64,000 bases of DNA. It comes from Pseudomonas frederiksbergensis (lineage in GTDB: Bacteria; Pseudomonadota; Gammaproteobacteria; Pseudomonadales; Pseudomonadaceae). Below the pieces are notes generated by a model. It was not told the origin of the DNA and made no database searches. It saw nothing but the letters and a program-made list of their open reading frames with translations. Within the stretch, counting starts at the first letter, position 1. Each line of letters starts with the position of its first letter. Shown piece after piece: positions 8,977 through 18,601 of the stretch. The translations under genes and the position numbers were made by a program. The DNA lies in the NCBI RefSeq assembly GCF_001874645.1, contig NZ_CP017886.1, positions 2,852,001 to 2,916,000 on the forward strand, read 5' to 3'.

Positions 8977-9612
8977 TTACTGACGCTTGAGCATCACCGG
9001 TAACTGGGCCACCAGTTTCTGGTTGTTCAACGGGGCGCGAATGAACCCGCGCTGTGTGCCGTCCGGCCCGATCACCGCCAGGTTGCCGCTGTGGTCGACG
9101 GTGTAGTTGGGTTTGCTGGTGTCCGCCGGAATGAACGGAATGCTCACCGCATTGGCGACTTTCTGCAGGTCTTCGACCGACGTCGGCGTCAGGCCGACAA
9201 ACTGCGGATCGAAGTAGCCCAGGTACTGCTTGAGCTGCCTGGGGGTGTCGCGGTTTGGGTCGACGCTGACCAGAATGATCTGCAACTTGTCGACCGCATC
9301 CGCTGGCAGCTCGCTCTTGATCTGCCGCAGCTGCGCCAGGGTAGTCGGGCAGATGTCCGGGCAGAAGGTGTAGCCAAAGAACAGCAGACTCCACTTGCCT
9401 TTCAACGCGTTGATCGTGACCGGTTGGCCGTCCTGATTGGTCATCAGCACGTCCGGCAGGTTGCGGCTTTGCGGCAACAGGATGATCCCGGCGTCGATCA
9501 GCGCAGTCGGATCGCCCTGGCCTTTGCCAGACAGTACTTTGTTGACGGTAAGCCCCAGGACCAGCGCGATCAGGGCAACAAGAATGAAGACGGTTTTCTG
9601 GGTTCGAGTCAT
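8977..9612 (-). CDS. SCO1/SenC copper chaperone for cytochrome oxidase
   Basis: A 211-residue membrane-anchored thioredoxin-fold protein. It has an N-terminal hydrophobic anchor ([17 protein letters not shown]), the Cu-binding motif FCPDICPTT (Cys near 84 and 88) and the ligand His near 174 in YTVDHSGN. It delivers copper to, or reduces, the CuA site of oxidase subunit II. The start is the ATG at 9612, which overlaps the cyoE stop (ATGA). It is the last gene of the leftward oxidase assembly operon. Confidence 0.92.
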   Translation of the reverse strand: MTRTQKTVFILVALIALVLGLTVNKVLSGKGQGDPTALIDAGIILLPQSRNLPDVLMTNQDGQPVTINALKGKWSLLFFGYTFCPDICPTTLAQLRQIKSELPADAVDKLQIILVSVDPNRDTPRQLKQYLGYFDPQFVGLTPTSVEDLQKVANAVSIPFIPADTSKPNYTVDHSGNLAVIGPDGTQRGFIRAPLNNQKLVAQLPVMLKRQ

Positions 9613-10508
9613 AGGTTCAACAATAAGTAGTGGTCTACGAGCAGGGCGATAAACAGCAGGAACAAGTAATAAATAGAGTACTTGAAGGTGTTGATCGCCG
9701 CGTGCGGCTGAGTGCCACGGTACAGCACCACGGCCCATTGCAGAAACCTCGCGCCCAGTCCCAGGGCGCACACCAGGTACAGCAAGCCGCTCATGTGGAT
9801 GACGTAGGGCATCAAGCTCACGGCCAGCAGGGCGAAGGTGTAAAGCAGGATGTGGATCTTGGTGTAATGCTCGCCGTGAGTCACTGGCAGCATTGGAATA
9901 TCGGCCTTGGCGTACTCCTCCTTGCGATGAATCGCCAGTGCCCAGAAGTGTGGCGGGGTCCAGGCAAAGATGATCAGCACCAGCAGCAGCGGTTCGGCGC
10001 TGACATGCCCGGTGGCAGCGACCCAACCCAACAGCGGCGGCGCGGCACCGGCCAGCCCGCCGATAACGATGTTCTGCGGCGTCGCCCGCTTGAGAAAGCC
10101 GGTGTAGATCACCGCATAGCCCAGCAGCGAGGCGAGGGTCAGCCACGCCGTCAGCGGGTTGGTAAAGGCCAGTAGCAAGGCTTGCCCGGCCACCGCCAGC
10201 AATAGCGCGAAGGTCAGTGCGGCGGTCGGTGAAACCCGGCCTTCAGCCAGTGGCCGCTTGTGCGTGCGCGCCATGACCGCGTCAATGCGCCGGTCCACCA
10301 CATGGTTGACCGCCGCCGCGCCGCCCGCGCAAAGACCAATCCCCAAATTGCCAAACACCAGCACCGTCCACGGCACCCCGGCACGCGTGGCGAGGAACAT
10401 ACCGACCAGCGAAGTGATCAGCATCAACACCACGACTTTCGGTTTGGTCAGCTCCAGATAGTCACGCCAGATTGCTTTGCGGTGACGTTCGCCGATCAGA
10501 GTCGCCAT
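9609..10508 (-). CDS. cyoE: Protoheme IX farnesyltransferase (heme O synthase)
   Basis: A 299-residue UbiA-family prenyltransferase with about nine membrane spans. It shows the substrate-binding motifs [20 protein letters not shown] and an Asp-rich C-terminal loop near [15 protein letters not shown]. It farnesylates heme B to heme O, the precursor of heme A for the adjacent oxidase. The name ctaB is also used. It overlaps ctaA by 13 bases and senC by 4 bases, so translation is probably coupled. Confidence 0.94.
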   Translation of the reverse strand: MATLIGERHRKAIWRDYLELTKPKVVVLMLITSLVGMFLATRAGVPWTVLVFGNLGIGLCAGGAAAVNHVVDRRIDAVMARTHKRPLAEGRVSPTAALTFALLLAVAGQALLLAFTNPLTAWLTLASLLGYAVIYTGFLKRATPQNIVIGGLAGAAPPLLGWVAATGHVSAEPLLLVLIIFAWTPPHFWALAIHRKEEYAKADIPMLPVTHGEHYTKIHILLYTFALLAVSLMPYVIHMSGLLYLVCALGLGARFLQWAVVLYRGTQPHAAINTFKYSIYYLFLLFIALLVDHYLLLNL

Positions 10509-11575
10509 GGCATTTCTCCTTTTATTGTTATGGGCCCGGCCGTGTGTTTACGCGGGCTGAAGCGCCAGCGCCCGGGCACTTGCTGCCTGACTCGAACCAG
10601 GCTGGTTCGTGCGTGATAGTTGACCAGCACCATCGTCAACAACAGCACCGCGCCGCCCGCGTTATGGGCAACGGCCACCGGTAACGGCAGGTGAAACAGC
10701 ACATTGCTGATGCCCAAGGTGATCTGCGCCGCCAACGCCACCAGCACCAACCCGGCAAGTCGGGTCATGCCGACGACTTTGAGCTGCCAGGCCAGCCCCA
10801 GCAGCACCAGTGTGACCAGCAAAGCGCCCATGCGGTGAGTGAGGTGAATCGCCGTGCGCGCATCGCTGTCGAGCTGCCCGCCGAGGTAGTTGGGGCCGAT
10901 GTGTTGGGTCAGGTGAAAGCCGTTGGCGAAATCAGCCGGTGGCAGCCATTGGCCGTGGCAAGTGGGGAAGTCGATACAGGCCACCGCCGCATAGTTGGAG
11001 CTGACCCAACCGCCGAGAGCGATTTGCCCGATCACCAGCAACAACCCGGCCGTCGCCCAGTACTGCAAACGTCGCGGCACAATCAGCGCCGGCAATACGC
11101 CGGACAAGCGCAACGTCAGTAGAAACAGCAGGCTCAAGGTCGCAAAACCACCGAGCAAATGCCCCGTCACCACCTGCGGCCAGAGCTTGAGGGTGACGGT
11201 CCACATACCGAACGCTGCTTGAGCGAACACCACCGCCAGCAAGAACAACGGCAACTTCAGGGGTTGATCCGGATGATGACGATGGGTCCAGGCACGCGCC
11301 GCCAGCAACACAATCAGCAAACCAAGCGTGCCGGCGAAATAGCGGTGAATCATCTCGTTCCAGCCCTTGTGGGCAACCACCGGTGTGTCCGGAAAATGCA
11401 ACTCGGCATGGGCCAGTTGGGCTTCGCTGTTCGGCACGCTGATAAACCCATAGCAACCCGGCCAGTCCGGGCAACCAAGGCCCGCGTGAGTCAGCCGGGT
11501 ATAGGCGCCCAGCAATACGACAATCAGTGCCAGCAAGGTGGCAAACAGCGCGAGGCGAAATCCAGGTTTGGCCAT
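10496..11575 (-). CDS. ctaA: Heme A synthase (COX15/CtaA)
   Basis: A 359-residue integral membrane protein with about eight spans. The family segment [19 protein letters not shown] is at the N-terminus. Heme-ligand His residues occur in [28 protein letters not shown] and VAHNAGGAV. It oxidises the C8 methyl of heme O to give heme A. It lies 10 bases after the preceding small membrane protein gene and overlaps cyoE, within one leftward assembly operon. Confidence 0.94.
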   Translation of the reverse strand: MAKPGFRLALFATLLALIVVLLGAYTRLTHAGLGCPDWPGCYGFISVPNSEAQLAHAELHFPDTPVVAHKGWNEMIHRYFAGTLGLLIVLLAARAWTHRHHPDQPLKLPLFLLAVVFAQAAFGMWTVTLKLWPQVVTGHLLGGFATLSLLFLLTLRLSGVLPALIVPRRLQYWATAGLLLVIGQIALGGWVSSNYAAVACIDFPTCHGQWLPPADFANGFHLTQHIGPNYLGGQLDSDARTAIHLTHRMGALLVTLVLLGLAWQLKVVGMTRLAGLVLVALAAQITLGISNVLFHLPLPVAVAHNAGGAVLLLTMVLVNYHARTSLVRVRQQVPGRWRFSPRKHTAGPITIKGEMPWRL

Positions 11576-11585
11576 GACGATGCCC

Positions 11586-12167
11586 TTATCCGATGTTCGA
11601 CAGTTTCAGCAGCAGGTTCAGGTCGTTGAGAAGGTCCTTGCCCTTGACCTTGGCGTCGTAACGCAGCACCAGATTGCCGTGGGGATCGATAATCCAGAGT
11701 TGCGCCGCGCCGTTACCCTGGGTCGCCTTGGTATACGTCGGCAGATCCAGTGGATAGCGCCGCAACTGCGGATACTCACGTTGCAGCTTGGCGTCGTAGT
11801 CGGCACTCACCGGCTGCGCAGTGGCCAGGGCATGACTGGCGCGGGACGCCTCGCGACCCAGGCCAACCTGGATCTGCCGCGCCAGATAAACCAGTTGTTG
11901 GCAGTCCACCGAGCACTCCTGAGGAGCCGTGACCAGCATCTGCCAACGTTGCTCATCCGCTTGCACCCCCAGATCGCCTCGGTTTTGCCCGTTGCCGATC
12001 AGTTCACCGTGATAACTACGGCTCTCCGGCACCCAGAACTGCAGCTTGTACATGCCGGTAGCGAGGATCATCGGCCCAATGACCACCAGCAGAATCAGGA
12101 TCAGCTGCAACCGCCCGCGCCAGCCGGGTTTACGGTTCGGTACGTTAGCTGTGTTGGGTGGATTCAT
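11586..12167 (-). CDS. Uncharacterised membrane protein of the cytochrome oxidase cluster
   Basis: A 193-residue protein with one N-terminal membrane span (LQLILILLVVIGPMILATGMY) and a large, probably periplasmic domain. Two cysteines sit in APQECSVDCQQLVY, and the C-terminus (AAQLWIIDPHGNLVLRYDAK) resembles the end of a thioredoxin/SCO-like fold. Genes at this position between SURF1 and ctaA are conserved in Pseudomonas, so a role in oxidase assembly is likely but inferred. I chose the ATG at 12167 with GGGAG upstream; it overlaps the SURF1 gene by 23 bases. Confidence 0.8.
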   Translation of the reverse strand: MNPPNTANVPNRKPGWRGRLQLILILLVVIGPMILATGMYKLQFWVPESRSYHGELIGNGQNRGDLGVQADEQRWQMLVTAPQECSVDCQQLVYLARQIQVGLGREASRASHALATAQPVSADYDAKLQREYPQLRRYPLDLPTYTKATQGNGAAQLWIIDPHGNLVLRYDAKVKGKDLLNDLNLLLKLSNIG

Positions 12168-12891
12168 GGCCGCTCCCATGGTCTTTCTCCCTTGCGTTAT
12201 GCCATCCGAGGTAGAGATAAAGGCCGAGCAGTGCCAGCGCCATTGCGAACCACTGCACGGCATAGGCAACGTGTTTTTCCGGTCCCATGCCCGTCGCCAC
12301 GATCGGCCAGCCAGCCTCATAAGCTCCGGGGCCTGCGTCTTCACGCAGTTCGTAGGTGAAGCCCGTACGACCCAGTTCTGCCCAGAGCTTGCCGGGATCG
12401 ACCACCGTCACCAGCCGAGGCCACTTTGCGTTTGTCGGGTCAGCCTGCAATTGGAAAGTCGTACCCGGGGTGACATAGACCCAGGCATCGAGACTCACGA
12501 TTTGTTGTGGTGTGGTGAAAACCGGCGGGATACGCCGGTCAGGCCACGGTAGCCAGCCACGATTGAGCAGCAGCCAAAGCCCGCTGTCCTGGTCGAGAAA
12601 GGGTTGCAGCAGCTCGACCCCGACCTTGTCGCCACGAAAGCGGTTATCCAGCAGATAGCTGTGCTCGGCGTCGAACTGCCCATGCAGACGAACTCTGCGG
12701 AACGCCGGATCGGCGATGCCTTGCAGCGCCACACTGGCCATCGGTTCGGCAGCCCGGCGCTCGGCATAACTGTCGAGCATCACGCGTTTCTGCTCACCCC
12801 GGCTCAACTGCCAGAAGCCAAGGAAGACCAACAGCGGCAGCAGCACGACTACCGCCAGGGTCGGCGCGATACCCGGCCGAAAACGCTTCAT
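12145..12891 (-). CDS. SURF1 family cytochrome oxidase assembly protein
   Basis: A 248-residue protein with a membrane span at each end (VVVLLPLLVFLGFWQLSRGE near the N-terminus, WFAMALALLGLYLYLGWHN near the C-terminus) around a periplasmic domain, the SURF1 topology. Family signatures include RVRLHGQFDAEHSYLLDNR, GVELLQPF and LLLNRGWLPW. SURF1 helps insert heme A into oxidase subunit I. The start is the ATG at 12891. Upstream sequence in the same frame belongs to the divergent DUF2909 gene region. Confidence 0.92.
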   Translation of the reverse strand: MKRFRPGIAPTLAVVVLLPLLVFLGFWQLSRGEQKRVMLDSYAERRAAEPMASVALQGIADPAFRRVRLHGQFDAEHSYLLDNRFRGDKVGVELLQPFLDQDSGLWLLLNRGWLPWPDRRIPPVFTTPQQIVSLDAWVYVTPGTTFQLQADPTNAKWPRLVTVVDPGKLWAELGRTGFTYELREDAGPGAYEAGWPIVATGMGPEKHVAYAVQWFAMALALLGLYLYLGWHNAREKDHGSGHESTQHS

Positions 12892-12961
12892 GGCATCGCC
12901 AGAAGAACGGTTAGCAGGGTGGCTATACTCAAGTGCATCGCATTTCCCCCGGAGTCTTACC

Positions 12962-13165
12962 ATGCTCAAAGCAGCCATCGTCCTGATGCTGATCGCCACG
13001 GTTGTCAGCCTGTTCAGCGGCCTGTTTTTTCTGGTCAAGGACGACAGCCGCTCAAACCGTCTGGTCATCGCCCTGAGTGTGCGTGTCAGTCTGGCCGCCA
13101 TCACCGTCGGCTTGATTGCCTGGGGATTTTTCAGCGGCCAACTGGTGTCTACCGCACCTTGGTAA
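12962..13165 (+). CDS. DUF2909 twin-transmembrane protein
   Basis: A 67-residue protein made of two membrane segments (AIVLMLIATVVSLFSGLFFL and AAITVGLIAWGFFSGQL) joined by a short charged loop (VKDDSRSNR), as in DUF2909. The ATG at 12962 has GGAG eight bases upstream, and TATACT near 12924 could be its -10 box. It is the only rightward gene in the leftward oxidase cluster, converging on ctaE (8 bases apart) and diverging from SURF1. The function is unknown; conservation at this place suggests a link to the oxidase. Confidence 0.85.
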   Translation: MLKAAIVLMLIATVVSLFSGLFFLVKDDSRSNRLVIALSVRVSLAAITVGLIAWGFFSGQLVSTAPW

Positions 13166-13173
13166 GCGCTGTC

Positions 13174-14061
13174 TCAGAGTACGTAAACGAAGACAAACAG
13201 ACCGATCCACACCACATCGACGAAGTGCCAATACCAACTGGCCGCCTCGAAGCCGAACTGGTGTTCGGCACTGAAATGCCCGCGCATCACTCGCATCAGC
13301 ATCACGAACAGGATGATCGTGCCGATGGTCACGTGGGCACCGTGGAAACCGGTGAGCATGAAGAAAGTCGCGCCGTAGACGCCTGAACCCAGGGTCAACC
13401 CGAGTTCGTGATAGGCGTGGATGTATTCCTTGGCCTGGAAGCCGAGAAACGCCCAGCCCAGCAGCACCGTCAGTGCGAGCCAGATTTTCAGTGCGCCGCG
13501 ATGGCCCTTCTTCAAGGCATGGTGGGCGATGGTCACGGTGACACTGGAACTGACCAGCAGCACCGTGTTCAGCAGCGGTAAACCCCAGGGGCTGATGACT
13601 TCCTTGGGTGGCGGGAAGAGGGTCGGGTCAGGGGTGTGCAGCAACGGCCAGGCGAACTGGAAGTTCGGCCAGAGCATGTGCGCGATGCCCTTGTGGCCTT
13701 CGCCGCCGAGCCAGGGTCCGGACAGGTTACGCACGTAGAACAGCGCACCGAAGAAGGCAATAAAGAACATCACTTCGGAGAAGATGAACCAGCTCATGCC
13801 CCAACGAAACGAGCGATCCATTTGGGCGCTATACAACCCGGACCGGCTCTCCTTGATCACTGTGCCGAACCAGCCAAAAAGCATATAGGCCAGCACCAGG
13901 CTGCCGACAAAAAAGATCAACGGGCCATGGGATTCGGGTCGGGCAGCCTTGAGGTCGTTGAACCAGGTGCCCAGTCCGAACAGGGTGGTGAACATGCCTA
14001 CCGTGGCAATGATCGGCCATTTGCTCTGGGCGGGAACGTAATAATGCTCATGAGTTGCCAT
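13174..14061 (-). CDS. ctaE: Cytochrome c oxidase subunit III
   Basis: A 295-residue subunit III with seven membrane spans. Typical segments are MSWFIFSEVMFFIAFFGALF, NTVLLVSSSVTVTIAHHAL, GFHGAHVTIGTIILF and the C-terminal FEAASWYWHFVDVVWIGLFV. It stabilises proton uptake by subunit I. It belongs to the leftward ctaC-ctaD-ctaG-ctaE group, starts 35 bases after ctaG ends, and converges with the small DUF2909 gene. Confidence 0.95.
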   Translation of the reverse strand: MATHEHYYVPAQSKWPIIATVGMFTTLFGLGTWFNDLKAARPESHGPLIFFVGSLVLAYMLFGWFGTVIKESRSGLYSAQMDRSFRWGMSWFIFSEVMFFIAFFGALFYVRNLSGPWLGGEGHKGIAHMLWPNFQFAWPLLHTPDPTLFPPPKEVISPWGLPLLNTVLLVSSSVTVTIAHHALKKGHRGALKIWLALTVLLGWAFLGFQAKEYIHAYHELGLTLGSGVYGATFFMLTGFHGAHVTIGTIILFVMLMRVMRGHFSAEHQFGFEAASWYWHFVDVVWIGLFVFVYVL

Positions 14062-14095
14062 TTATTGTTCTCCTTATCGGGCACGCCTGGACGTC

Positions 14096-14653
14096 TCAAG
14101 GACCGGTATTGGTGCTTGCTACAACCGGCGGATGACGTGCGGTGATATCGAACAGCGTGTAAGCCAGCGTCAGGTGTTTCACATCCTTGGAAATCTCACG
14201 GTCGACGATGAAACGTACGGGCATCTCGATTCGCTCTCCGGGTTGCAACACCTGCTGGGTGAAGCAGAAACACTCGGTCTTGTGGAAATACACCGCCGCC
14301 GTGCCAGGAGAAATGCTGGGTATAGCCTGAGCACTCATCGGATGATCGGTCGGGTTGCGGGCGACAAAGATCATCTCGTTCACCGCGCCGGGATTGACCA
14401 CCATGTCGTCGGCCTTGGGGTAAAAATCCCAGACCATGTCCACAGCGTTGGTCGACAGGAACTGCACGCGAATCTGTCGTGATGTGTCGACCACCTGTTC
14501 GCCCTCATACTGCCCCGCAGTTTTGCCATTGATGCCGAACGCCTTGCACATCACGTCGTAGATCGGCACCAGGGCAAAGCCAAAGGCGAACATGGCCACC
14601 ACCAACAACAGCAAACGGGTGACCAGCCGTTTGAGCGAGATAGAGTCAGCCAT
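14096..14653 (-). CDS. ctaG: Cytochrome c oxidase assembly protein CtaG/Cox11
   Basis: A 185-residue protein with one N-terminal membrane anchor (RLLLLVVAMFAFGFALVPIY) and a periplasmic immunoglobulin-like copper domain. The copper motif is HKTECFCFTQQ. It inserts copper into the CuB site of subunit I. It is located between ctaD and ctaE, the usual order in proteobacteria, with short gaps of 27 and 34 bases. Confidence 0.95.
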   Translation of the reverse strand: MADSISLKRLVTRLLLLVVAMFAFGFALVPIYDVMCKAFGINGKTAGQYEGEQVVDTSRQIRVQFLSTNAVDMVWDFYPKADDMVVNPGAVNEMIFVARNPTDHPMSAQAIPSISPGTAAVYFHKTECFCFTQQVLQPGERIEMPVRFIVDREISKDVKHLTLAYTLFDITARHPPVVASTNTGP

Positions 14654-14680
14654 GAACGTCTACCTTGCGGGCGCGGGTGT

Positions 14681-16276
14681 TCATTTCACTTCCGGCGGCG
14701 TGGTGAAGGTGTGATACGGCGCCGGCGACGGGATGCTCCACTCCAGGCCTTCGGCGCCATCCCACGGTTTGGCCGGTGCTGGCGGCCCGCCGCGGATGCA
14801 CTTGATGACGATGAACAGGAAGAGAAGTTGCGTCGTGCCAAACATGAAGCCACCAATCGAGGAGACCATGTTGAAGTCGGCGAATTGCAGGTTGTAGTCC
14901 GGTACTCGCCGCGGCATCCCCGCCAACCCGACAAAGTGCATAGGGAAGAAGGTCAGGTTCATACCGACAAAAGACAGCCAGAAGTGCAGCTTGCCCAAGG
15001 TCTCGTCATACATGTGCCCGGTCCACTTCGGCAGCCAGTAATACGTGGAAGCGAAAATCCCGAAGATCGCGCCAGGTACCAGCACATAGTGGAAATGCGC
15101 CACCACAAAATAGGTGCCGTGGTACTGGAAGTCCGCAGGCGCCATGGCCAGCATCAACCCGGAGAAGCCGCCGATGGTGAACAAAATGACGAAGGCTACC
15201 GCAAACAACATCGGCGTCTCGAAGGTCAGAGAGCCTTGCCACATGGTGCTGACCCAGTTGAACACCTTCACGCCTGTCGGCACCGCAATCAGTAAGGTCG
15301 CGTACATGTAGAACAGCTCACCGACCAGTGGGATCCCGACCACGAACATGTGATGCCCCCAGACGATGAACGACAGGAAGGCAATACTGGCCGTGGCGTA
15401 AACCATTGAGGTGTAGCCAAACAGCGGTTTGCGTGAAAACGCCGGGATGATCGAACTGACCGCGCCGAAAGCCGGCAGGATCATGATGTACACCTCGGGG
15501 TGGCCGAAGAACCAGAACACGTGCTGGAACAACACCGGATCGCCGCCACCGGCGGCGCTGAAAAAGCTGGTGCCAAAGTGAATGTCCATCAGCATCATGG
15601 TCACGCACCCCGCCAGCACCGGCATCACCGCGATCAACAGGAACGCGGTGATCAACCACGTCCAGACGAACAACGGCATTTTCATCAGGGTCATGCCGGG
15701 AGCGCGCAGGTTGAGAATGGTCGAGATCACGTTGATCGAACCCATGATCGAACTGATGCCCATCAGGTGGATGGCGAAGATAAAGAACGTCGCGCTTGCC
15801 GGTCCGTAGGTCGTCGACAACGGCGCATAGAAGGTCCAGCCGAAGTTGGGCCCGCCGCCCGGCATGAACAGGGTCGACACCAGCAGCAGAAACGCTGCCG
15901 GTAACAGCCAGAAACTGAAGTTGTTCATCCGCGGCAGGGCCATGTCCGGCGCACCGATCATCAGCGGAATCATCCAGTTGGCGAGGCCGACGAATGCTGG
16001 CATCACTGCACCGAAGACCATAACCAGACCATGCATGGTGGTCATCTGGTTGAAGAACTCTGGCTGGACGATGTGCAGTCCCGGCTGGAACAGTTCGGCA
16101 CGGATCACCATGGCGAACGAGCCACCGAGCAGGAACATGGAAAAGCTGAACCACAGGTACAGGGTGCCAATGTCTTTATGGTTGGTGGTCAGCACCCAGC
16201 GCATCAAGCCCTTGGCGGGACCGTGGGCGTGGTTGTCAACGATTGCATGACCATGGTCATCGCTCACAGCATTCAT
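14681..16276 (-). CDS. ctaD: Cytochrome c oxidase subunit I
   Basis: A 531-residue catalytic subunit with 12 membrane spans. Ligand residues are clear: the heme a His near 82 (TTMHGLVMV); CuB His near 259 with the cross-linked Tyr near 263 (WFFGHPEVYIMI); CuB His pair near 308-309 (WGHHMFV); heme His near 394 and 396 (AHFHYVLV). It reduces O2 to water and pumps protons. I chose the ATG at 16276 (MNAVSDDHGH) because GGAGACAGGA lies just upstream; earlier codons in the frame fall in the gap after ctaC. Also called coxA. Confidence 0.96.
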   Translation of the reverse strand: MNAVSDDHGHAIVDNHAHGPAKGLMRWVLTTNHKDIGTLYLWFSFSMFLLGGSFAMVIRAELFQPGLHIVQPEFFNQMTTMHGLVMVFGAVMPAFVGLANWMIPLMIGAPDMALPRMNNFSFWLLPAAFLLLVSTLFMPGGGPNFGWTFYAPLSTTYGPASATFFIFAIHLMGISSIMGSINVISTILNLRAPGMTLMKMPLFVWTWLITAFLLIAVMPVLAGCVTMMLMDIHFGTSFFSAAGGGDPVLFQHVFWFFGHPEVYIMILPAFGAVSSIIPAFSRKPLFGYTSMVYATASIAFLSFIVWGHHMFVVGIPLVGELFYMYATLLIAVPTGVKVFNWVSTMWQGSLTFETPMLFAVAFVILFTIGGFSGLMLAMAPADFQYHGTYFVVAHFHYVLVPGAIFGIFASTYYWLPKWTGHMYDETLGKLHFWLSFVGMNLTFFPMHFVGLAGMPRRVPDYNLQFADFNMVSSIGGFMFGTTQLLFLFIVIKCIRGGPPAPAKPWDGAEGLEWSIPSPAPYHTFTTPPEVK

Positions 16277-16358
16277 GTCCTGTCTCCTGCAAACGGCTGG
16301 GCTGGGCAGCCAGGGGTGAAGAGCCCTGGCCAGTTCCGAGAGCACGTAATAGGCTGGG

Positions 16359-17486
16359 TCATTTGCTTTCTGCCTGTTTCAGGGCCAGAACGTCTTTGGG
16401 CGTGACCATGTCACCCTTGTTGTTGCCCCAGGCATTACGCTCGTAGGTCACAACGGCGGCGATGTCGACCTCCGACAACTGTTTGCCGAAGGCGGCCATG
16501 GCAGTGCCAGGCTTGCCGAAGAAGACCCGATGCAGATGGCCCTCTATCGGACCCGTGGCGATTGGCGAACCTTTGAGCGCCGGAAACATGGGTGGCAAGC
16601 CCTGACCTTCGGCCTGGTGACAGGCCACGCAGGTAGTGTGATAGATCTTGTCGCCGCGTTCCTTCAGCTCGTCGAGGGTCCACTCTTTGCTGGTCAGCTC
16701 TTTGAGCTTGGCGGCGTCGGCTTTGCGATCGGTCAGCCAGGTGTCGTAATCGGCCTGGGTTCTGACATCGACCACAATCGGCATGAAGCCATGGTCCTTG
16801 CCACACAGCTCGGAGCACTGTCCGCGGTAGATACCGGGCTTGTCGATACGGGTCCAGGCCTCGTTGACGAACCCGGGTATCGCATCGCGCTTGACCGAGA
16901 ACGCCGGCACCCACCAGGAGTGGATCACGTCAGCGGAGGTCACCAGAAAGCGCACCTTGGCACCGACCGGTAGTACCAACGGTTGATCGACTTCCAGCAG
17001 GTAGTTTTCGCCTTTCACGGCCTGGTTATGTATCTGTTCTTGCGGTGTGGCCAGGTTGCTGAAGAACTCGACGTCCTGGCCCAGGTATTTGTAATGCCAC
17101 TTCCACTGATAACCGGTGATCTGGATATCGATATCCGGCTCACTGGTGTCATACATCTTGATCAGGGTCGCGGTCGCCGGAACAGCCATGGCAACCAGAA
17201 TGATGAAAGGCACCACGGTCCAGAGAATCTCGACCGTCGTACTTTCATGGAATTTGGCGGCCACCTGCCCGGTGGAGCGCCGATGCATCATCATCGACCA
17301 GAACATGGCGCCGAAAACGATAATGCCGATCACCACACAGACCCAGAAAATGGTCATGTGCAGGTCGAATACTGCGTGACTGATTTCAGTCGCTCCAGGC
17401 GCCATATTCACAGTCCAGGCCGCTTGTGCCTGGCTGAAAATCGACCACAACAGGAGGCCCATCCAGACGTGTGGATGTCGCATCAT
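16359..17486 (-). CDS. ctaC: Cytochrome c oxidase subunit II with fused cytochrome c domain
   Basis: A 375-residue protein with a signal peptide, two membrane spans (about 45-65 and 88-108), and the CuA domain with ligands His189, Cys224, Cys228, His232 and Met235 (QCSELCGKDHGFM). A C-terminal cytochrome c domain follows, with the heme site CVACH at 286-290. The fusion marks a caa3-type oxidase, as in the P. aeruginosa aa3 enzyme. It is the first gene of the leftward operon. An ATG at 17483 is an equally possible start. Confidence 0.95.
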   Translation of the reverse strand: MMRHPHVWMGLLLWSIFSQAQAAWTVNMAPGATEISHAVFDLHMTIFWVCVVIGIIVFGAMFWSMMMHRRSTGQVAAKFHESTTVEILWTVVPFIILVAMAVPATATLIKMYDTSEPDIDIQITGYQWKWHYKYLGQDVEFFSNLATPQEQIHNQAVKGENYLLEVDQPLVLPVGAKVRFLVTSADVIHSWWVPAFSVKRDAIPGFVNEAWTRIDKPGIYRGQCSELCGKDHGFMPIVVDVRTQADYDTWLTDRKADAAKLKELTSKEWTLDELKERGDKIYHTTCVACHQAEGQGLPPMFPALKGSPIATGPIEGHLHRVFFGKPGTAMAAFGKQLSEVDIAAVVTYERNAWGNNKGDMVTPKDVLALKQAESK

Positions 17487-17859
17487 TGCGGGTTCCCCTT
17501 ATCGTTCTTGTTATCCCGCCGGCTAACACCGGCGGCAAGGGAGCGGCTTTTTCAGACTACGAACTTGAATCGCCGGGCCTTGCTGCTTATGCAGTCGGGC
17601 GTCATCAGCTAACTCCATTCAAATCCGAGTATAGACAGCGAGTCAGACCTCGCAATGCGATGGCGTAAATGAACTGAAACACCTGACACTTGCGCCACAG
17701 GCCACGGATGGAGAAGGATGTGGGATCGGTGATGGCAAATCGATATAACGCAGCGGCATCAAAGGTGAAATAATTATGACAAATACGTCTTAGCCACTTT
17801 TATAAGCAGGCTAACTTATGTCTTCCCCTATTTCCTTGCATTCGTTTCCTGGAGTTTTC
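17487..17859. promoter_or_regulatory. Divergent intergenic region upstream of ctaC and the 17860 gene
   Basis: This 373-base region has no convincing gene. It holds a hairpin at 17516-17535 (CCGCCGG, six-base loop, CCGGCGG) in the presumed ctaC leader. On the rightward side, ATGACA (17776-17781) and TTATAA (17800-17805), 18 bases apart, could be a sigma-70 promoter for the 17860 gene. Oxidase promoters of this kind are usually regulated, but I recognise no specific operator. Confidence 0.4.
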
Positions 17860-18510
17860 ATGAACACCGCCGCATTGCGCGAGCAGATTCAACGTGCCCA
17901 ACAACATGAAGCCGAAACCGGTCAGCTGACCCGTCAGCTGGAAGTCCAATTGCCGCACCTGCATTCAGCCATCCAATTGCCGGACATCGACGCCAAGGGC
18001 GTGATGACCCGTTTTGTCACCGCTTATATAGAACAAGTGCCGGACTTGCTCGACGCTGCCAACGACGTAGCGCGTGAAGCGGGGATCGAGTCGCAGATCA
18101 AACCGGTGCTGACAATCGCCGAGCAGTTCTTCCTCCAACCACCGGCGATCATGGCCGGTCACGAAGGCCTGGATAGTCTGCTGGACGAAGCCTACCTGGC
18201 ACATCGCCTGGTAGAAGAGGTTAACGACCTCTACATCAAACATTTCGGCCAGCCACTGATCCCATTGGACATGACTGTCGCCAACCTGATTGCCCACCAA
18301 CTGATCGGCGAGGAGTTCGCCAATCAACTGGATGAGGCTGTGCATCACGCCGTTGATGAGATGCTGAACGAAGAAAGCTTCGCGCTGGAGTCCGTCGAAG
18401 CCTACCGGGAAAAGCTCAACAGCCCGGACACTGGCGCCGCCTGGAAGCGCTGGCCGTGCCTGTCGCGTCAGCTGGGCGTAGGCCTGGAACTGGATCAGCC
18501 TGCGGCTTGA
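17860..18510 (+). CDS. Conserved hypothetical protein (unknown function)
   Basis: A 216-residue, acidic, mostly helical, soluble-looking protein with no signal peptide and no domain that I recognise. It contains NTAALREQIQRAQQHEAETG at the start and many Glu/Gln/Leu-rich helices. I chose the ATG at 17860 because GGAG precedes it; a longer frame from 17818 lacks a ribosome site. A homologue occupies the same place beside the oxidase and SulP-carbonic anhydrase genes in P. aeruginosa. Confidence 0.7.
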   Translation: MNTAALREQIQRAQQHEAETGQLTRQLEVQLPHLHSAIQLPDIDAKGVMTRFVTAYIEQVPDLLDAANDVAREAGIESQIKPVLTIAEQFFLQPPAIMAGHEGLDSLLDEAYLAHRLVEEVNDLYIKHFGQPLIPLDMTVANLIAHQLIGEEFANQLDEAVHHAVDEMLNEESFALESVEAYREKLNSPDTGAAWKRWPCLSRQLGVGLELDQPAA

Positions 18511-18522
18511 TCCGTAGCGTCT

Positions 18523-18598
18523 AAAAGATCGCAGCCTTCGGCAGCTCCTACGGGTGTATGTAATTCCCTGTAGGAGCTGCCGGAGGCTGCGATCTTTT
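18523..18598. repeat. REP-type palindromic repeat
   Basis: Inverted arms AAAAGATCGCAGCCTTCGG and CGGAGGCTGCGATCTTTT surround CAGCTCCTAC...GTAGGAGCTG. It lies between convergent genes and is flanked by A and T runs, so it could terminate both. Confidence 0.87.
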
Positions 18599-18601
18599 GC
18601 T

